From: Tubiluchus corallicola
Taxonomy: Eukaryota > Priapulida > Priapulimorpha > Priapulimorphida > Tubiluchidae
Assembly: GCA_030141605.1 (NCBI GenBank)
Contig: JAQGDQ010000372.1
Coordinates: forward strand, 1-30,000
Reading direction: 5' to 3'
DNA length: 30,000 nucleotides
The position numbers and the translations under genes were made by a program. How positions within the stretch are numbered: position 1 is the stretch's first letter; every line of letters starts with the position of its first letter. The notes under the pieces are model-generated. The model made no database searches and was not told the origin of the DNA. It saw nothing but the letters and a program-made list of their open reading frames with translations. This document shows positions 1-10,299 of the stretch, in pieces.

Positions 1-216
1 TAGTGGTAGTAGTAGTAGTAGTGGTGGTGCTGGTGGTAGTAGCTGTAGCAGTAGTAGTAGTAGTGGTAGTGATAGTGGTAGTAGTAGTGATAGTAGTAGT
101 AGTAGTGATAGTGGTAGTAGTAGTGATAGTGGTAGTAGTAGTAGTAGTGGTAGTAGTAGTAGTAGTAGTAGTAGTAGTGATAGTAGTAGTAGTAGTGATA
201 GTGGTAGTAGTAGTGA

Positions 217-264
<48 letters not shown>

Positions 265-330
265 CAGTAGTAGTAGTAGTGGTAGTAGTGGTGGTGCTGG
301 TGGTAGTAGCTGTAGCAGTAGTAGTAAGGA
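1..330. repeat. (AGT/GGT)n trinucleotide array, cut by the window start
   Basis: Almost pure AGT/GGT/GAT triplets. A distinctive block, GGTGGTGCTGGTGGTAGTAG followed by CTGTAGCAG, occurs near 25-55 and again near 290-320, suggesting a higher-order duplication of about 265 bp. The 117-residue valine-rich reading frame is a by-product of the period of 3 and is not called as a gene. Confidence 0.95.
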
Positions 331-959
331 GCATAGTTGGATTAAGGCATAAGTAGACTAACAACGTGCTTACCCACCAAGCTGGCAAAAAGTAAATTGA
401 AAACAAAAAATTATGCATGTTAAAGACCACAAAAATCTTTCACAGTTCAAAATGTGAGATAAAGGGCTACAGGAAAACGAAGCACTCTGGTCGGGTTGTT
501 TCTCATTACATAGCATCATACATGTAGTAGGGTCTTCATTTTTATCATCATGTTTTCAGCTGTTGTCATGGCAATTTGGCAACACTGCAATCACAACATC
601 TGCACAGCCATTAACTAAGGTCCTAGAGCAAGAAGTTTCATAATCAAAGACTCATGCAGGGAGGTCATTCTAACTTCCCATTTAACACAACTCTGGTATT
701 GTTGTTCTTTTGCTGTTGGTAGGTATCATACCTTCTTTGTTGCGGGTAATTATATATATATATATATATACAATATGTATACAAGTAGTGTCACATAAGT
801 TGTATCATATAATGCGTACACTTTGAGGCGCGAAACGATTTGGCGACGCGGGGCAAAAGAGAGAGCCTGAGCACCAGCTGCTAGATGTGCTTAGGGCACC
901 AACACAGTAGGAGGGGCCTGAGTAGAAGGCTAGATGGATTACAGAATTTACTCACACTG
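331..959. other. Non-coding stretch with a short AT microsatellite
   Basis: No exon or RNA recognised. It contains an (AT)n run at about 751-770 and a slightly GC-richer patch at 825-940 just before the 105-bp satellite. Confidence 0.6.
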
Positions 960-2323
960 TTAGGCATGAAAGTTTCAAAATCACACGTACAGTTTTAAAA
1001 TTACAATAAGATATAGATGTAGGGCTTGTAAGTCTATTGCATTGTGATGCGGGTGCAATGAATGTTAGGCATGAAAGTTTCAAAATCACACGTACAGTTT
1101 TAAAATTACAATAAGATATAGATGTAGGGCTTGTAAGTCTATTGCATTGTGATGCGGGTGCAATGAATGTTAGGCATGAAAGTTTCAAAATCACACGTAC
1201 AGTGTTAAAATTACAATAAGATATAGATGTAGGGCTTGTAAGTCTATTGCATTGTGATGCGGGTGCAATGAATGTTAGGCATGAAAGTTTCAAAATCACA
1301 CGTACAGTGTTAAAATTACAATAAGATATAGATGTAGGGCTTGTAAGTCTATTGCATTGTGATGCGGGTGCAATGAATGTTAGGCATGAAAGTTTCAAAA
1401 TCACACGTACAGTGTTAAAATTACAATAAGATATAGATGTAGAGCTTGTAAGTCTATTGCATTGTCATGCGGGTGCAATGAATGTTAGGCATGAAAGTTT
1501 CAAAATCACACGTACAGTGTTAAAATTACAATAAGATATAGATGTAGGGCTTGTAAGTCTATTGCATTGTCGTACGGGTGCAATGAATGTTAGGCATGAA
1601 AGTTTCAAAATCACACGTACAGTTTTAAAATTACAATAAGATATAGATGTAGGGCTTGTAAGTCTATTGCATTGTGATGCGGGTGCAATGAATGTTAGGC
1701 ATGAAAGTTTCAAAATCACACGTACAGTTTTAAAATTACAATAAGATATAGATGTAGGGCTTGTAAGTCTATTGCATTGTGATGCGGGTGCAATGAATGT
1801 TAGGCATGAAAGTTTCAAAATCACACGTACAGTGTTAAAATTACAATAAGATATAGATGTAGGGCTTGTAAGTCTATTGCATTGTGATGCGGGTGCAATG
1901 AATGTTAGGCATGAAAGTTTCAAAATCACACGTACAGTGTTAAAATTACAATAAGATATAGATGTAGAGCTTGTAAGTCTATTGCATTGTCATGCGGGTG
2001 CAATGAATGTTAGGCATGAAAGTTTCAAAATCACACGTACAGTGTTAAAATTACAATAAGATATAGATGTAGGGCTTGTAAGTCTATTGCATTGTCGTAC
2101 GGGTGCAATGAATGTTAGGCATGAAAGTTTCAAAATCACACGTACAGTGTTAAAATTACAATAAGATATAGATGTAGGGCTTGTAAGTCTATTGCATTGT
2201 CGTACGGGTGCAATGAATGTTAGGCATGAAAGTTTCAAAATCACACGTACAGTGTTAAAATTACAATAAGATATAGATGTAGGGCTTGTAAGTCTATTGC
2301 ATTGTCATACGGGTGCAATGAAT
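960..2323. repeat. 105-bp satellite, 13 copies
   Basis: Units start at 960, 1065, 1170 and every 105 bp to 2220, each beginning TTAGGCATGAAAGTTTC and ending GGGTGCAATGAATG. Copies are nearly identical and differ at a few diagnostic sites: ACAGTTTT or ACAGTGTT, AGGG or AGAG, and TGATGC, TCATGC or TCGTAC. Because 105 is a multiple of 3, one frame stays open across copies and gives minus-strand ORFs of up to 154 codons with a 35-residue period. Those are artefacts of the period, with no start context, splice sites or known domain. Confidence 0.97.
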
Positions 2324-2671
2324 CTCTGTGGCGGCTCAGTCAATTATTTACAGGTTCTCAGTAATGCACATTAGCAAAGCTTTCCTTGTATCATAAATTA
2401 ATAATGAAATTGCAACTTTAGCTTTTATCAGCTGAGGTATAGAGTAATTGTGCACAAGAGATTTTGTATTAGTTGCCAAAAGGTATTATAAAAATAAGAT
2501 AAGTCCATGGTTCGTGTGAAAAGTAGATTGTACAAATTTACTTTTACTACTATACGTTAGTATACCTATTATACTAGCATTTGTGTTGCGAATAATTTAA
2601 CGATGTGAGTTGTTTAATGTTGATTTGAAGTTCCTGAACTCACTAGGCCGCCCCGGAATAGTTGTAAGAAT
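2324..2671. other. Unassigned AT-rich spacer
   Basis: No gene, RNA or clear repeat seen between the satellite and the tRNA-like segment. Confidence 0.5.
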
Positions 2672-2689
2672 TACGGCTGTCAAGCACCG

Positions 2690-2755
2690 CCAGTGATTGG
2701 AATCGAACCCGCCGGCAGATTCCACTCGTGTGCCACGCCTCCTACTGGCCATTGA
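2690..2755 (-). repeat. tRNA-like segment, probable SINE head
   Basis: On the minus strand it reads GTGGCACACGAGTGG (A-box-like) followed closely by GGGTTCGATTCC (a perfect B box), so it carries a split pol III promoter. The A-to-B spacing is shorter than in a normal tRNA and no clean cloverleaf forms. A tRNA-derived SINE head or tRNA pseudogene fits better than a working tRNA. Confidence 0.45.
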
Positions 2756-3111
2756 AAAATCAAATGTAATCGGATTTGTTGTTCATATTGAATAAAATTC
2801 ATCATCGGCTCTTAGGCCCTTGCAATCCTTTTTCATGGCAGCATGCATAGAAATTCTAGCCTGAAGGTATAATATTATTTTCGAAATTTCACTTTTTAGT
2901 TTTTAATCAAATGAACCGGTTTTAGTAATCCAAGTTGCCTTCGCGCGCAGCACGTGCGTACTACTAACACTAAAATTTCCTCGCTTTACATAATGCACCG
3001 TCAGGGCTTCGACCTTCTAAATTGTAGGCCTATCTTATCTTAGTTATCTACGAGAGAAATAGGATAGGCCTCAGCTGAATTCGTTGGGGAGACTGACAAG
3101 AGTTTAATAAT

Positions 3112-3750
3112 TAAAATCAATATCCAATATCAGTGCATCATACGCGCATGAGAATCGGATTTTCTCAGCTAAACTATGACCTTTTCTCTAAAGGCTGTAA
3201 AGATAATAACGGTCATCCAATATTGCCGAATTGTAACTGTGGATTTCGATTTGAGTCTGTTGAACACTTTTTGTTGCACTGCACATTGTATCAACTAGCT
3301 AGGGTTGTTATGTTTGATAAATTAAATGCAATACTTCTGCCCGAAAACCTTAATATAGCTGCCTTAGGAACTAACGATCTGTTGAAGTTGTTATTATTCG
3401 GTAAAGATGAATTTAACTATGTTACTAACTGTAAAATATTCCAATGTATACATGACTTTATATTATGTACTAAATGTTTCCAGTACTTTCTATCTGATAT
3501 AAAATGCATCATTCTTAAATAATCATACATCAATATTTATTAACCGTCATTTTTTACTAATGTCTAATGTATCACTGTAGTAAAACTTTAGTATACTAAA
3601 GTATACTAAAAACTAAGTATAGCCTATTCTTACTGTAAATGTTCTTGTAAATAGCGTATAAAGTCTGTTGTGGTGAGGATCTTAAATCATGTTGTACAAA
3701 CTGTCTGATCCAATCCTAAATAAACTATGTTTAAACTAAACTAACTAATA
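3112..3750 (+). mobile_element. 5'-truncated LINE, RT C-terminal end plus 3' UTR
   Basis: An ORF at 3133-3522 (129 codons) starts TRMRIGFSQLNYDLFSKG and holds a CCHC zinc-knuckle pattern: C34-x-C36-G, then ESVEHFLLHC with H45 and C50. The order RxRxG-S-LN-LF, CxC, (E/D)SVEHFLLxC is typical of the C-terminus of non-LTR retrotransposon polyproteins after the RT domain. The start Met is not real, because the element is 5' truncated. Downstream there is about 220 nt of AT-rich UTR, AATAAA near 3719, and an AAACTAAACTAACTAA tail as at LINE 3' ends. The zinc ligands are intact but RT is absent, so it cannot move by itself. Confidence 0.75.
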
Positions 3751-4363
3751 ATTAAAATATGTGCATGACCACATAACAAGGAATTTATTCAAAGCGTAAA
3801 TCCCCCAGCTTTCGCCTGATTACCATATAAGCGCTAGTGGCTATGAATGCACAGTTGCACACGCGATACAACGCAATTAAATATTTTGAAGCAAGGCGTA
3901 TCTTTTGGTAATCATTACCAATTTGACGAACAGGTTTATTTCAAATGGCGTTCCAAAAAAATTTTTATGATCAAAAACTGTAATTGCAACATTGCTTTCA
4001 TATCGCGAAGAATATACGGGAGGCGTTCCCCTCGGAACTGAAAAGAAACGTGGAAATTTTACACATTATAATTGCTTTACATTGATTATTTATACATAAT
4101 TAACTGTTTCTTAATAAAATTGACAAAAAATTGAGATTGACAAACTCAAGTCTCGCCTTTCCGTGCTGTATCAGATTATCTGTAAAGAAAGACTAAAGCC
4201 GAACGTTTTAATTAATCAGGATAGCAATTTTTGAAGCAGGGTACCTGCAAGTACTGTATTTCAGTGCAGCTGGCAGATTATAGTACACAAGTGAAAAACT
4301 ATTAATTTCTAATAAATGAGAAATTGTTTGAATCATTTGACGCGGTCACAGTCCTCGAAAAAT
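3751..4363. other. Unassigned AT-rich spacer
   Basis: An open frame at 3847-4041 (64 codons) has no recognisable domain. Nothing else stands out. Confidence 0.4.
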
Positions 4364-4482
4364 TAAACACGTTAATAATGGCCTATTAAACACGTTAATA
4401 AAGGCCTACTAAACACGTTAATAAAGGCCTACTAAACACGTTAATAAAGGCCTACTAAACACGTTAATAAAGGCCTACTAAA
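4364..4482. repeat. 23-bp minisatellite, 5 copies
   Basis: Units begin at 4364, 4387, 4410, 4433 and 4456, plus a short partial unit, each with TAAACACGTTAATAAAGG then CCTAC. The first unit differs by one or two bases. Each unit contains AACACGTTAA, a near-palindrome. Confidence 0.95.
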
Positions 4483-4490
4483 TATTGAAC

Positions 4491-4687
4491 ATATAAATAT
4501 ATAAAAAGGCGGGCTAACCAACTGCGTGTACACATGCAGTCGATGGACCATGGACCTCGATATACTATCAAACCTTTGCGTAGTCTGCCTTGTTTCACTA
4601 TTCTGTTTTTATATTACGTTATTATACCGATCAATTCATTTCCTTTCATTTCACACGATAATTCCATATTATATAAACGTATTTTAG
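4491..4687 (+). promoter_or_regulatory. Candidate TATA region with a short hydrophobic ORF
   Basis: TATATAAAAAGGCGGGC at about 4498-4514 resembles a core promoter. An ATG at 4550 opens 45 codons starting MDLDILSNLCVVCLVSLFCF, an uninterrupted hydrophobic stretch like a signal anchor, and stops at 4687. A second ATG at 4543 opens a different frame. No donor site or downstream exon was identified. In DNA this AT-rich, a TATA motif and a hydrophobic ORF can arise by chance. Confidence 0.15.
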
Positions 4688-4689
4688 GT

Positions 4690-5635
4690 CTAATATAGGC
4701 AATATAGATTAATCCTCATTCAGACCTCAATATATAGACAAATACGGCCATACTTATCAGTATATCCATACCCATGTTGTACAGTCAGTAACGCGTTGCC
4801 ATAGAGCTGGACGCAATTACCGATGGGAATTGTAATAGTAATCAATAGCGAAATTTTCCTTCAACTATATAGTAATTACCGATATACACGTATGTTAAAC
4901 ACTAATACGGTACATGACTGACAAGTATTACATCTCTTACTTTTTCTCGAATATTAGCCTACTTCTTATCTAATTTTCATAACTGCGTTGATGCACTGTG
5001 ATTGAAAGGGTTAAACTTCTGAAAACTGCAAATTAATAAAGTCGTAAAATCTTCGCTGATTTTCGTGCACCAGTAAGCCAAGCCATTATACAAAATCATA
5101 CATATGGTATTGCTAACGTAACTTACCGTTTTCATAAACACAGAGAATTACTACAGTTATTACTAACACGTTATGAGCTCTTCAAGGCATAGCGACCACG
5201 AACTAAAAACACACAACATAATATTACTTCTTCCAGTTGATGTACACCACACTTTTACACAAGTGATTCGCTCATAAATATGGGAATTATGTCAAGCGCT
5301 ACTGTATTTGCACACAAACTGAAATCATGAGTGTTTTCGATTGAAAAAGTCGCGTTATGATTTATCAACTCACGCTTGAGGAAGAGCGCCCCGCTGTAGT
5401 TAGCAAATCAGTGCAAATATCAGACAGCATGCGCGCCAGAGCAAAATCCATACCTATGTGATCATCGATCCACCTTTGAACATTACCGCGTACTCACACA
5501 AGCAAGAGGTATAAAATAGTATGACGTTATTAGTAAAGTACGAGGAGGATGTAAACAACTATTGCGCTGAAATACTGGAATTCTTTAAGTCAAAGCTTCT
5601 GTACTGTTTCTACCGTGCTACTATTTAAGAATCAC
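4690..5635. other. Unassigned AT-rich stretch
   Basis: Many stops in all frames. No recognisable exon, RNA gene or tandem array. Confidence 0.5.
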
Positions 5636-5639
5636 TTAA

Positions 5640-6012
5640 AGGACAAGAAAAGAGGTACCTGAAGTAGGTTTCAGAAAAATTGCCTTAAAAAATTATATTA
5701 CTTTATAGCAATTTTATGCGTATATCTTACTCGCACTGAAAGGAATTTTAGTTTGTTCTCATTTTAAATCTCCCTCAATATTGTTCCGATGTCGCCATTA
5801 CATGACGTCATGTACCAAACGTAAATCAAGGGAAGAAAAGGCAATGTTAAATTATATCTCAAAAGACTTTCCGTGCAAATCTATATTACTTATATTTTCG
5901 CTTACCTGCTAGAGAGATTTATGTAACTACAAAAGAAAATTATTAATTATCTAAAATGTTCTCACCAATTGGTAGAATGTCGCTTTAGATTTATGAAGGG
6001 TTTTCTTGTGCT
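5640..6012. mobile_element. TTAA-flanked non-autonomous DNA element, copy 1
   Basis: TTAA flanks both ends (5636-5639 and 6013-6016). The ends are inverted: AGGACAAGAAAAG on the left against AGCACAAGAAAAC on the right. The interior from 5640 to about 5987 aligns along its length with 19854-20149 (shared GGACAAGAAAAG, GTACCTGAAGTAGGTTTCAG, TTTATGTAACTA). TTAA target duplication is typical of piggyBac-type insertion. The 373-bp length and lack of coding make it a MITE. Confidence 0.7.
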
Positions 6013-6099
6013 TTAAAGACACATCACTTTAAAAATTATGACAATGAATTCCGACTATTGTAAACTTCAATAACGACCTGTATTTTACTCTGATTTCTT

Positions 6100-6240
6100 T
6101 CAATGTAGAAATTTTTAATAATTTTATTTGTATTTTATTTCAGCAATTCTGTAATTGTAATTTTGACATTTTAGTGTACAGCATTAAAGGCGTGCTTTGT
6201 AAAATAAATATTATTATTATTATTATCAATAATAATAATA
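6100..6240 (+). mobile_element. Probable LINE/SINE 3' end with (ATT)n tail
   Basis: The sequence reads TTGACATTTTAGTGTACAGC, then a GTGCTTTGTAAAATAAAT stretch and (ATT)n. A TGTACAGC...GCTTTGTAAAATAAATATTATT arrangement is a common 3' terminus of CR1/L2-like LINEs and partner SINEs. No coding part remains and the 5' boundary is uncertain. Confidence 0.45.
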
Positions 6241-6835
6241 ACTGGTCACTTTTCATTCGCTTATTAGTTTTGTTTCCTAACTATCGATGTTTTGTTTTGT
6301 CAGAAATGTGGAATCTTCCAATTATCTTTTTGGTGACCGTCTAGCAGTTTGGGAAATGATCTTTGCGAAGTGTACAATGATCGGGCTAACGCTTTCACCC
6401 CCCCCCCCAAATGGACCAAACTCTTGCGAACTTGAATAAAAAAGTGACAAAGATGAACAGAATCAACGAAAAGGGCGCCAGAAAAAAATTGACATTTAAA
6501 AGTAAAAAAACTGAGTTAAAATAAGTTGGCTAGGAACGTAAAGAATGCGTTAAAGGATGAAAATAAGCGAAATTATGAGAATAAGACCGAAGATGACACA
6601 AGAACTTTTGTAAAGAGGATTCATTACCACCTTTGCGTCATTTAGCAGATGATTCGACCGAGTATCATTTTGACTGCAGGACGAATCCGCAAGCAGATAC
6701 GGTTATAAGCGAAAACTGGGAAACATTGAAAAAGATTTGTGATTCTATTGGAAACTATATAAATTTGAAAAAAAAACGTTGTTGTAGGAACTGAAAAGTG
6801 TGGCTAAAACTACGTTTAAGGAAACACTGCCATCA
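6241..6835. other. Unassigned stretch
   Basis: Contains a C homopolymer near 6399-6408. No exon or repeat family recognised. Confidence 0.45.
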
Positions 6836-6843
6836 TATATGGG

Positions 6844-7331
6844 CAGGGTGCATAAGATTATGGATATGTATAAAATAAGTAAAATAGCTTATTTTATGAA
6901 TTTTTGAAATTTTATTTTATGGATATCAATAAAATAAGAAATAGACTATATCTGGAACGAGATGCCCATGGGGAAATCCGTTAAAAAGTAAAAACAGGAG
7001 TGCTTGAAACATGTTTTTAAAGACGCAGGACTTAGTTTTAATTTTATCGGTTTCATATCACTTCAGATTTAATCAAATTTTACGAGACAATGCCTTGTAA
7101 TTCATCACTTCAGTTCAAATAATTCGTCTATTTGGTACGAATGTAGAACGCCCTCTAGGCTGAAGTTTCCGATCCAATGCCTGTATTCAGTTTTGATTGC
7201 CTTATTTTGTACAAAAAATCACAAAAAAAATGTTTTTTATTTTATGCATTTCTTATTTTATGGATTTTTCAAATTTTATTTCATGAATTTTTGGTCTTAT
7301 GTTATTGATATCCATAATGTTATGCAGCCTG
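6844..7331. mobile_element. hAT-type MITE with 8-bp target duplication
   Basis: Flanked by the exact direct repeat TATATGGG (6836-6843 and 7332-7339). Terminal inverted repeats begin CAGGGTGCATAAGATTATGG (left) and CAGGCTGCATAACATTATGG (right, reverse complement), with 22 of the first 24 positions identical. The arms continue as imperfect inverted AT-rich repeats (TTTTATGGATATCAATAA). An 8-bp duplication with CAGG-type ends is the hAT superfamily signature. At 488 bp with no ORF it is non-autonomous. Confidence 0.88.
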
Positions 7332-7339
7332 TATATGGG

Positions 7340-7672
7340 CCTATCTTTATTCTGGGGTCTCCTTTTGGGTAGAGTGGATTCACATTCACAGTAACGTGTT
7401 CTTATTGCCGTTTTACAATGAGTGCTTCTGTAGTTTTCACGTTCAGCCTACTACTAGGGCGTAGTATTCTGTACTTTGTTTGGCCTCTGCCTGATTGGAT
7501 AAACAAAATATGCGCGTATATTTGAATACCAGATTAATATTTCACAACTAATTTGCATGTTATGAGTCAAACACGTAGTTAGAAACAAAATACACCAATC
7601 GTATTATTAATAATGGTTCGCAAATCATTCTTTAGTAGTATTTACTGTTCACTTTTACTATCGCAATATAAT
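7340..7672. other. Unassigned spacer between hAT MITE and SINE
   Basis: No coding or RNA feature seen. Confidence 0.45.
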
Positions 7673-7940
7673 AGTAATAATAATCTTTATTTAAAGTCGG
7701 CTTTTGGGTCAACAGTTAACAGTAGCTCAAAGAGCTATGATCGCCGACTGTAAATAACAACCTACAACTACATAACAGAGACTATTATTACCCCACCTTT
7801 ACCCTAAATACCACGCGTCAGGCAGGGCAACAGCACGTACCATTTTTAAAGTCTTTGGTATGACCCGGCCGCTGGTTCGAACTCACGACCTCCCAGACGG
7901 AAAGCTTATAGTTTGAAAACTTCGGCCTGCCCTGCGAAAC
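7673..7940 (-). mobile_element. tRNA-derived SINE with 3' hairpin and (ATT)n tail
   Basis: On the minus strand the head contains GGTCGTGAGTTCGAACCAG, a B-box-like motif (7874-7884), after a degenerate A box. The body ends with a stem-loop: AGTCGGC (7695-7701) pairs with GCCGACT (7743-7749) and encloses an inner perfect hairpin, TAGCTC-AAA-GAGCTA (7723-7737). It then runs into AAATAAAGATTATTATTA at 7673-7692. A pol III head, 3' structured region and short-repeat tail together indicate a SINE mobilised by a tail-recognising LINE. No clear target duplication was found. Confidence 0.65.
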
Positions 7941-8218
7941 GGTAATTGAAGAACGTGTCTGGCAATAAAAATTATAAGCAATGTCTCGATGAACTGTAAT
8001 TAGTCTGTTTCACGATTATATAGGCCCTAACTGACGTCTAGGACAAAAGCTATTCATTTCATTCGATGTCGAACTTTATTTTCTCCTGAGCTCCCTCTTA
8101 TTTGTGGAACTCAATACCAGAAAATTGTTTTTCTACGACCTCAAGTGCTCGAATAGAAAGCTAAGCTAAGACAAAGACAGCATTTATTTCTGTCGTGCGT
8201 ATAACGGACAACGTTAGC
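7941..8218. other. Short unassigned spacer
   Basis: No feature recognised. Confidence 0.4.
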
Positions 8219-8710
8219 ATTATATATATTCTTTATTTGCTATAAAAATCGATATTCATAACTATAAAAGCATAAAAGAACATCGCAGCATGAGAATAAA
8301 ATTCACACAACTGTTAAAGGCAAATGCGTCCAGTGCACACTAAAAACTACTGCGCCAAAAATTTAAAACAAAATATACATTCTAATATTACACGGAAATT
8401 ATAATAGACTATATACAATATATACATATAATTTAAAATGGACGTGGGTAAATAAAATTTGCGGATGAATATATATTATCGTTTACGTATGTAGGGTTTT
8501 CAAAACGATTTAATGTATGTATTTTTAATTTTGATTTGAATTCGTCGAAAGACTTGATTTGTTTTAAATTTGATGGCAGGGTATTCCAAAGTTGAACTCC
8601 TTGTTTAGTGATAGAATTGTTGCCGTATTTGTTATTAGTGTGTATTTGTTTAGTATTGTGTGTTCTTGGATTTAATGTTGGCTCCAAAAGGCTATTTAGC
8701 GGATTAAACT
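8219..8710 (-). mobile_element. 5'-truncated LINE, C-terminus of RT ORF and 3' UTR
   Basis: The minus-strand ORF at 8433-8687 reads RTHNTKQIHTNNKYGNNS, then ITKQGVQLWNTLPSNLKQ and IKSFDEFKSKLK. The pattern HN(Y/T)xTR...GxxSIxxQGxxLWNxLP...SFxxFKxKLK is a well-known C-terminal signature of CR1/Jockey-like non-LTR retrotransposon RTs. The frame appears to continue upstream to about 8705 before a stop. Below 8433 is an AT-rich UTR ending near 8219 with AATAAAG. It lacks the RT core and endonuclease and is a dead fragment. Confidence 0.75.
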
Positions 8711-8719
8711 AGAACTATA

Positions 8720-9140
8720 AGAGCAGAATACACAAACAACGAACCTGGCGTTGATAATCACTAGACTCGAGCTAAAACTGCATGGTTCATATCCAAAACC
8801 TAGGCCACACAACCACCCAATCCAGGTAAAATTTGGTGTGTCAACGTATTAATTATTAGTCAAAATGCATTTAACTCCTGTTGTTGATTAATAACATTAT
8901 TAACCCAAAGTGTTTTTATCATTTCATAACAATTTTGACCTGTATTTCACATAAAATCTAAATGCAATTTTTAGTTTAATCAAGATTAACCTTATTTTGT
9001 TGCCCGCTAATTAAACTACATGCATATTCTTTTCTCTGGATTATATAGAAAATGTCATAATTTTAAAAATTATTAATGTTTCCTAAATTAAACTGATAAC
9101 ATTAATGCCCACCAGTGTCTAAAAATCATTTTATCTATAT
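8720..9140. other. Unassigned AT-rich spacer
   Basis: No exon, RNA gene or tandem repeat recognised. The left part of the following retroelement end may begin here. Confidence 0.4.
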
Positions 9141-9145
9141 TCGGT

Positions 9146-9310
9146 AAAGGACAGCAAACTAGGTGACTTTATAGTCTTTTCGCTATCCTTTCTCTAGTTC
9201 TAGCTCTATCTATTCATTTTAACCATTTTTCAAAACTTATTAGAGATTCTTTTATTAATCATGTTTTATTGTAGTATTATAAAGAGATAAATAAATTGAA
9301 ATTGAATTAG
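9146..9310 (+). mobile_element. Retroelement 3' end with conserved stem-loop and ATTGAA tail
   Basis: Stem AAAGGACAGC (9146-9155) pairs with GCTATCCTTT (9182-9191), with one C-A mismatch. The loop contains GGTGACTTTATAGTCTTTTC. About 95 nt on, the sequence ends AGATAAATAAATTGAAATTG, a short-repeat tail. The same loop-plus-tail layout occurs at 20686 and 29482, so this is taken as the 3' end of a 5'-truncated LINE or partner SINE. Confidence 0.55.
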
Positions 9311-10125
9311 TGTGCCAAGTCTTGAAATCGCTCGTATAAACCTCACCATTGTCTCGAGACACTGTCATTTCTTTATTAATAAATTCATTCCATAATTACA
9401 CCAATGATTTAAAATCATTTCTTATTTTGCAAAGCAGAAAAATAGCAACTATCTTTGAAATATTTTGTTATTCTGTGTTGTAATTTTGCCCTAGTGTTGT
9501 AGTTAAATGTTTCGTGTTGCAGATTCAATCAAGAACGCTACGGTAAGTCTATGCCCTCTTTTTCGTTTGTGGTACTCTTTATCGTATTGTGGTGCCATCA
9601 AGTGGATAACATCTTAACAAAATGACATTAATTTCAGGCAAAAAGCGAACAATAAGTCGCGCATATAATTAAAACATTTATTTACAATTATGAGTTGGAT
9701 ATGCATATTTAGTACGCGCTCTTACTAGTCAAACTGCACAATTTTTATATGTACATGCCCTATATAATTGCCTACACTACGCAGGTTCTTGACTCTACAT
9801 TAATTGAGACGCACAAACTACCACAAGATCCACCTTTCCTTTTCGTTCAATAAATTTAAAAAATTTTACACTAAATAATTTTATACTGAACTGAAGAGTT
9901 GTTGACAATCAATCTATTGCAAGGTAGTAATACCACAATCCTGGTACAGATTATGCAAAACAAGGCATCATTGATAAATGCTTAGAGCTGATGTCAACAT
10001 AGCACAATCTATTATCTTTCTTCCTACCATTTCCACTAGCACCTCCTTCTACCCTTCCTATGTGATCTAACCTTTCTCCCAGTTCTTTTTTTGTTCACTC
10101 ATCCATTCTTTTTTATCGGGTTCAC
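9311..10125. other. Unassigned AT-rich stretch
   Basis: TTGCAG at 9517-9522 followed 20 nt later by GTAAGT (9543) looks like a microexon boundary pair, but nothing supports coding. No other feature. Confidence 0.35.
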
Positions 10126-10129
10126 ATGA

Positions 10130-10168
10130 CAGTGGGCTTATACAAGCCTTTGCTTCTCTAGCCCACTG
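10130..10168 (+). repeat. Perfect 9-bp hairpin, possible retroelement 3' structure
   Basis: CAGTGGGCT (10130-10138) pairs exactly with AGCCCACTG (10160-10168) around a 21-nt loop. About 110 nt downstream the strand carries GATAATAATAATG, a possible short-repeat tail. The loop differs from the GGTGAC...GTCTTTTC family, so this would be a different element. Confidence 0.35.
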
Positions 10169-10299
10169 CAGTACATTTTTTCTTTTATGATAACGATAGT
10201 GTATGAAACATAACAATTTAATACAGCATGATGTAATAATTTTGATGTCACTGTGTGATTAATGTCATTATATTGTACTGAATATGATAATAATAATGA

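Noticed and set aside
3-356. 117-codon valine-rich ORF
   Set aside because: Pure translation of the AGT/GGT triplet repeat.
952-2244. Minus-strand ORFs of 84-154 codons with a 35-residue repeat
   Set aside because: Open only because the satellite period (105) is a multiple of 3. No domain, signal or splice support.
960-2323. CRISPR-like array
   Set aside because: Units are contiguous 105-bp copies with no unique spacers, in a eukaryotic genome.
2690-2755. Functional tRNA gene
   Set aside because: The A and B boxes are too close together and no acceptor/anticodon stems could be formed.
9523-9542. 20-nt microexon between TTGCAG and GTAAGT
   Set aside because: Both motifs are short and common, and there is no neighbouring exon or coding evidence.
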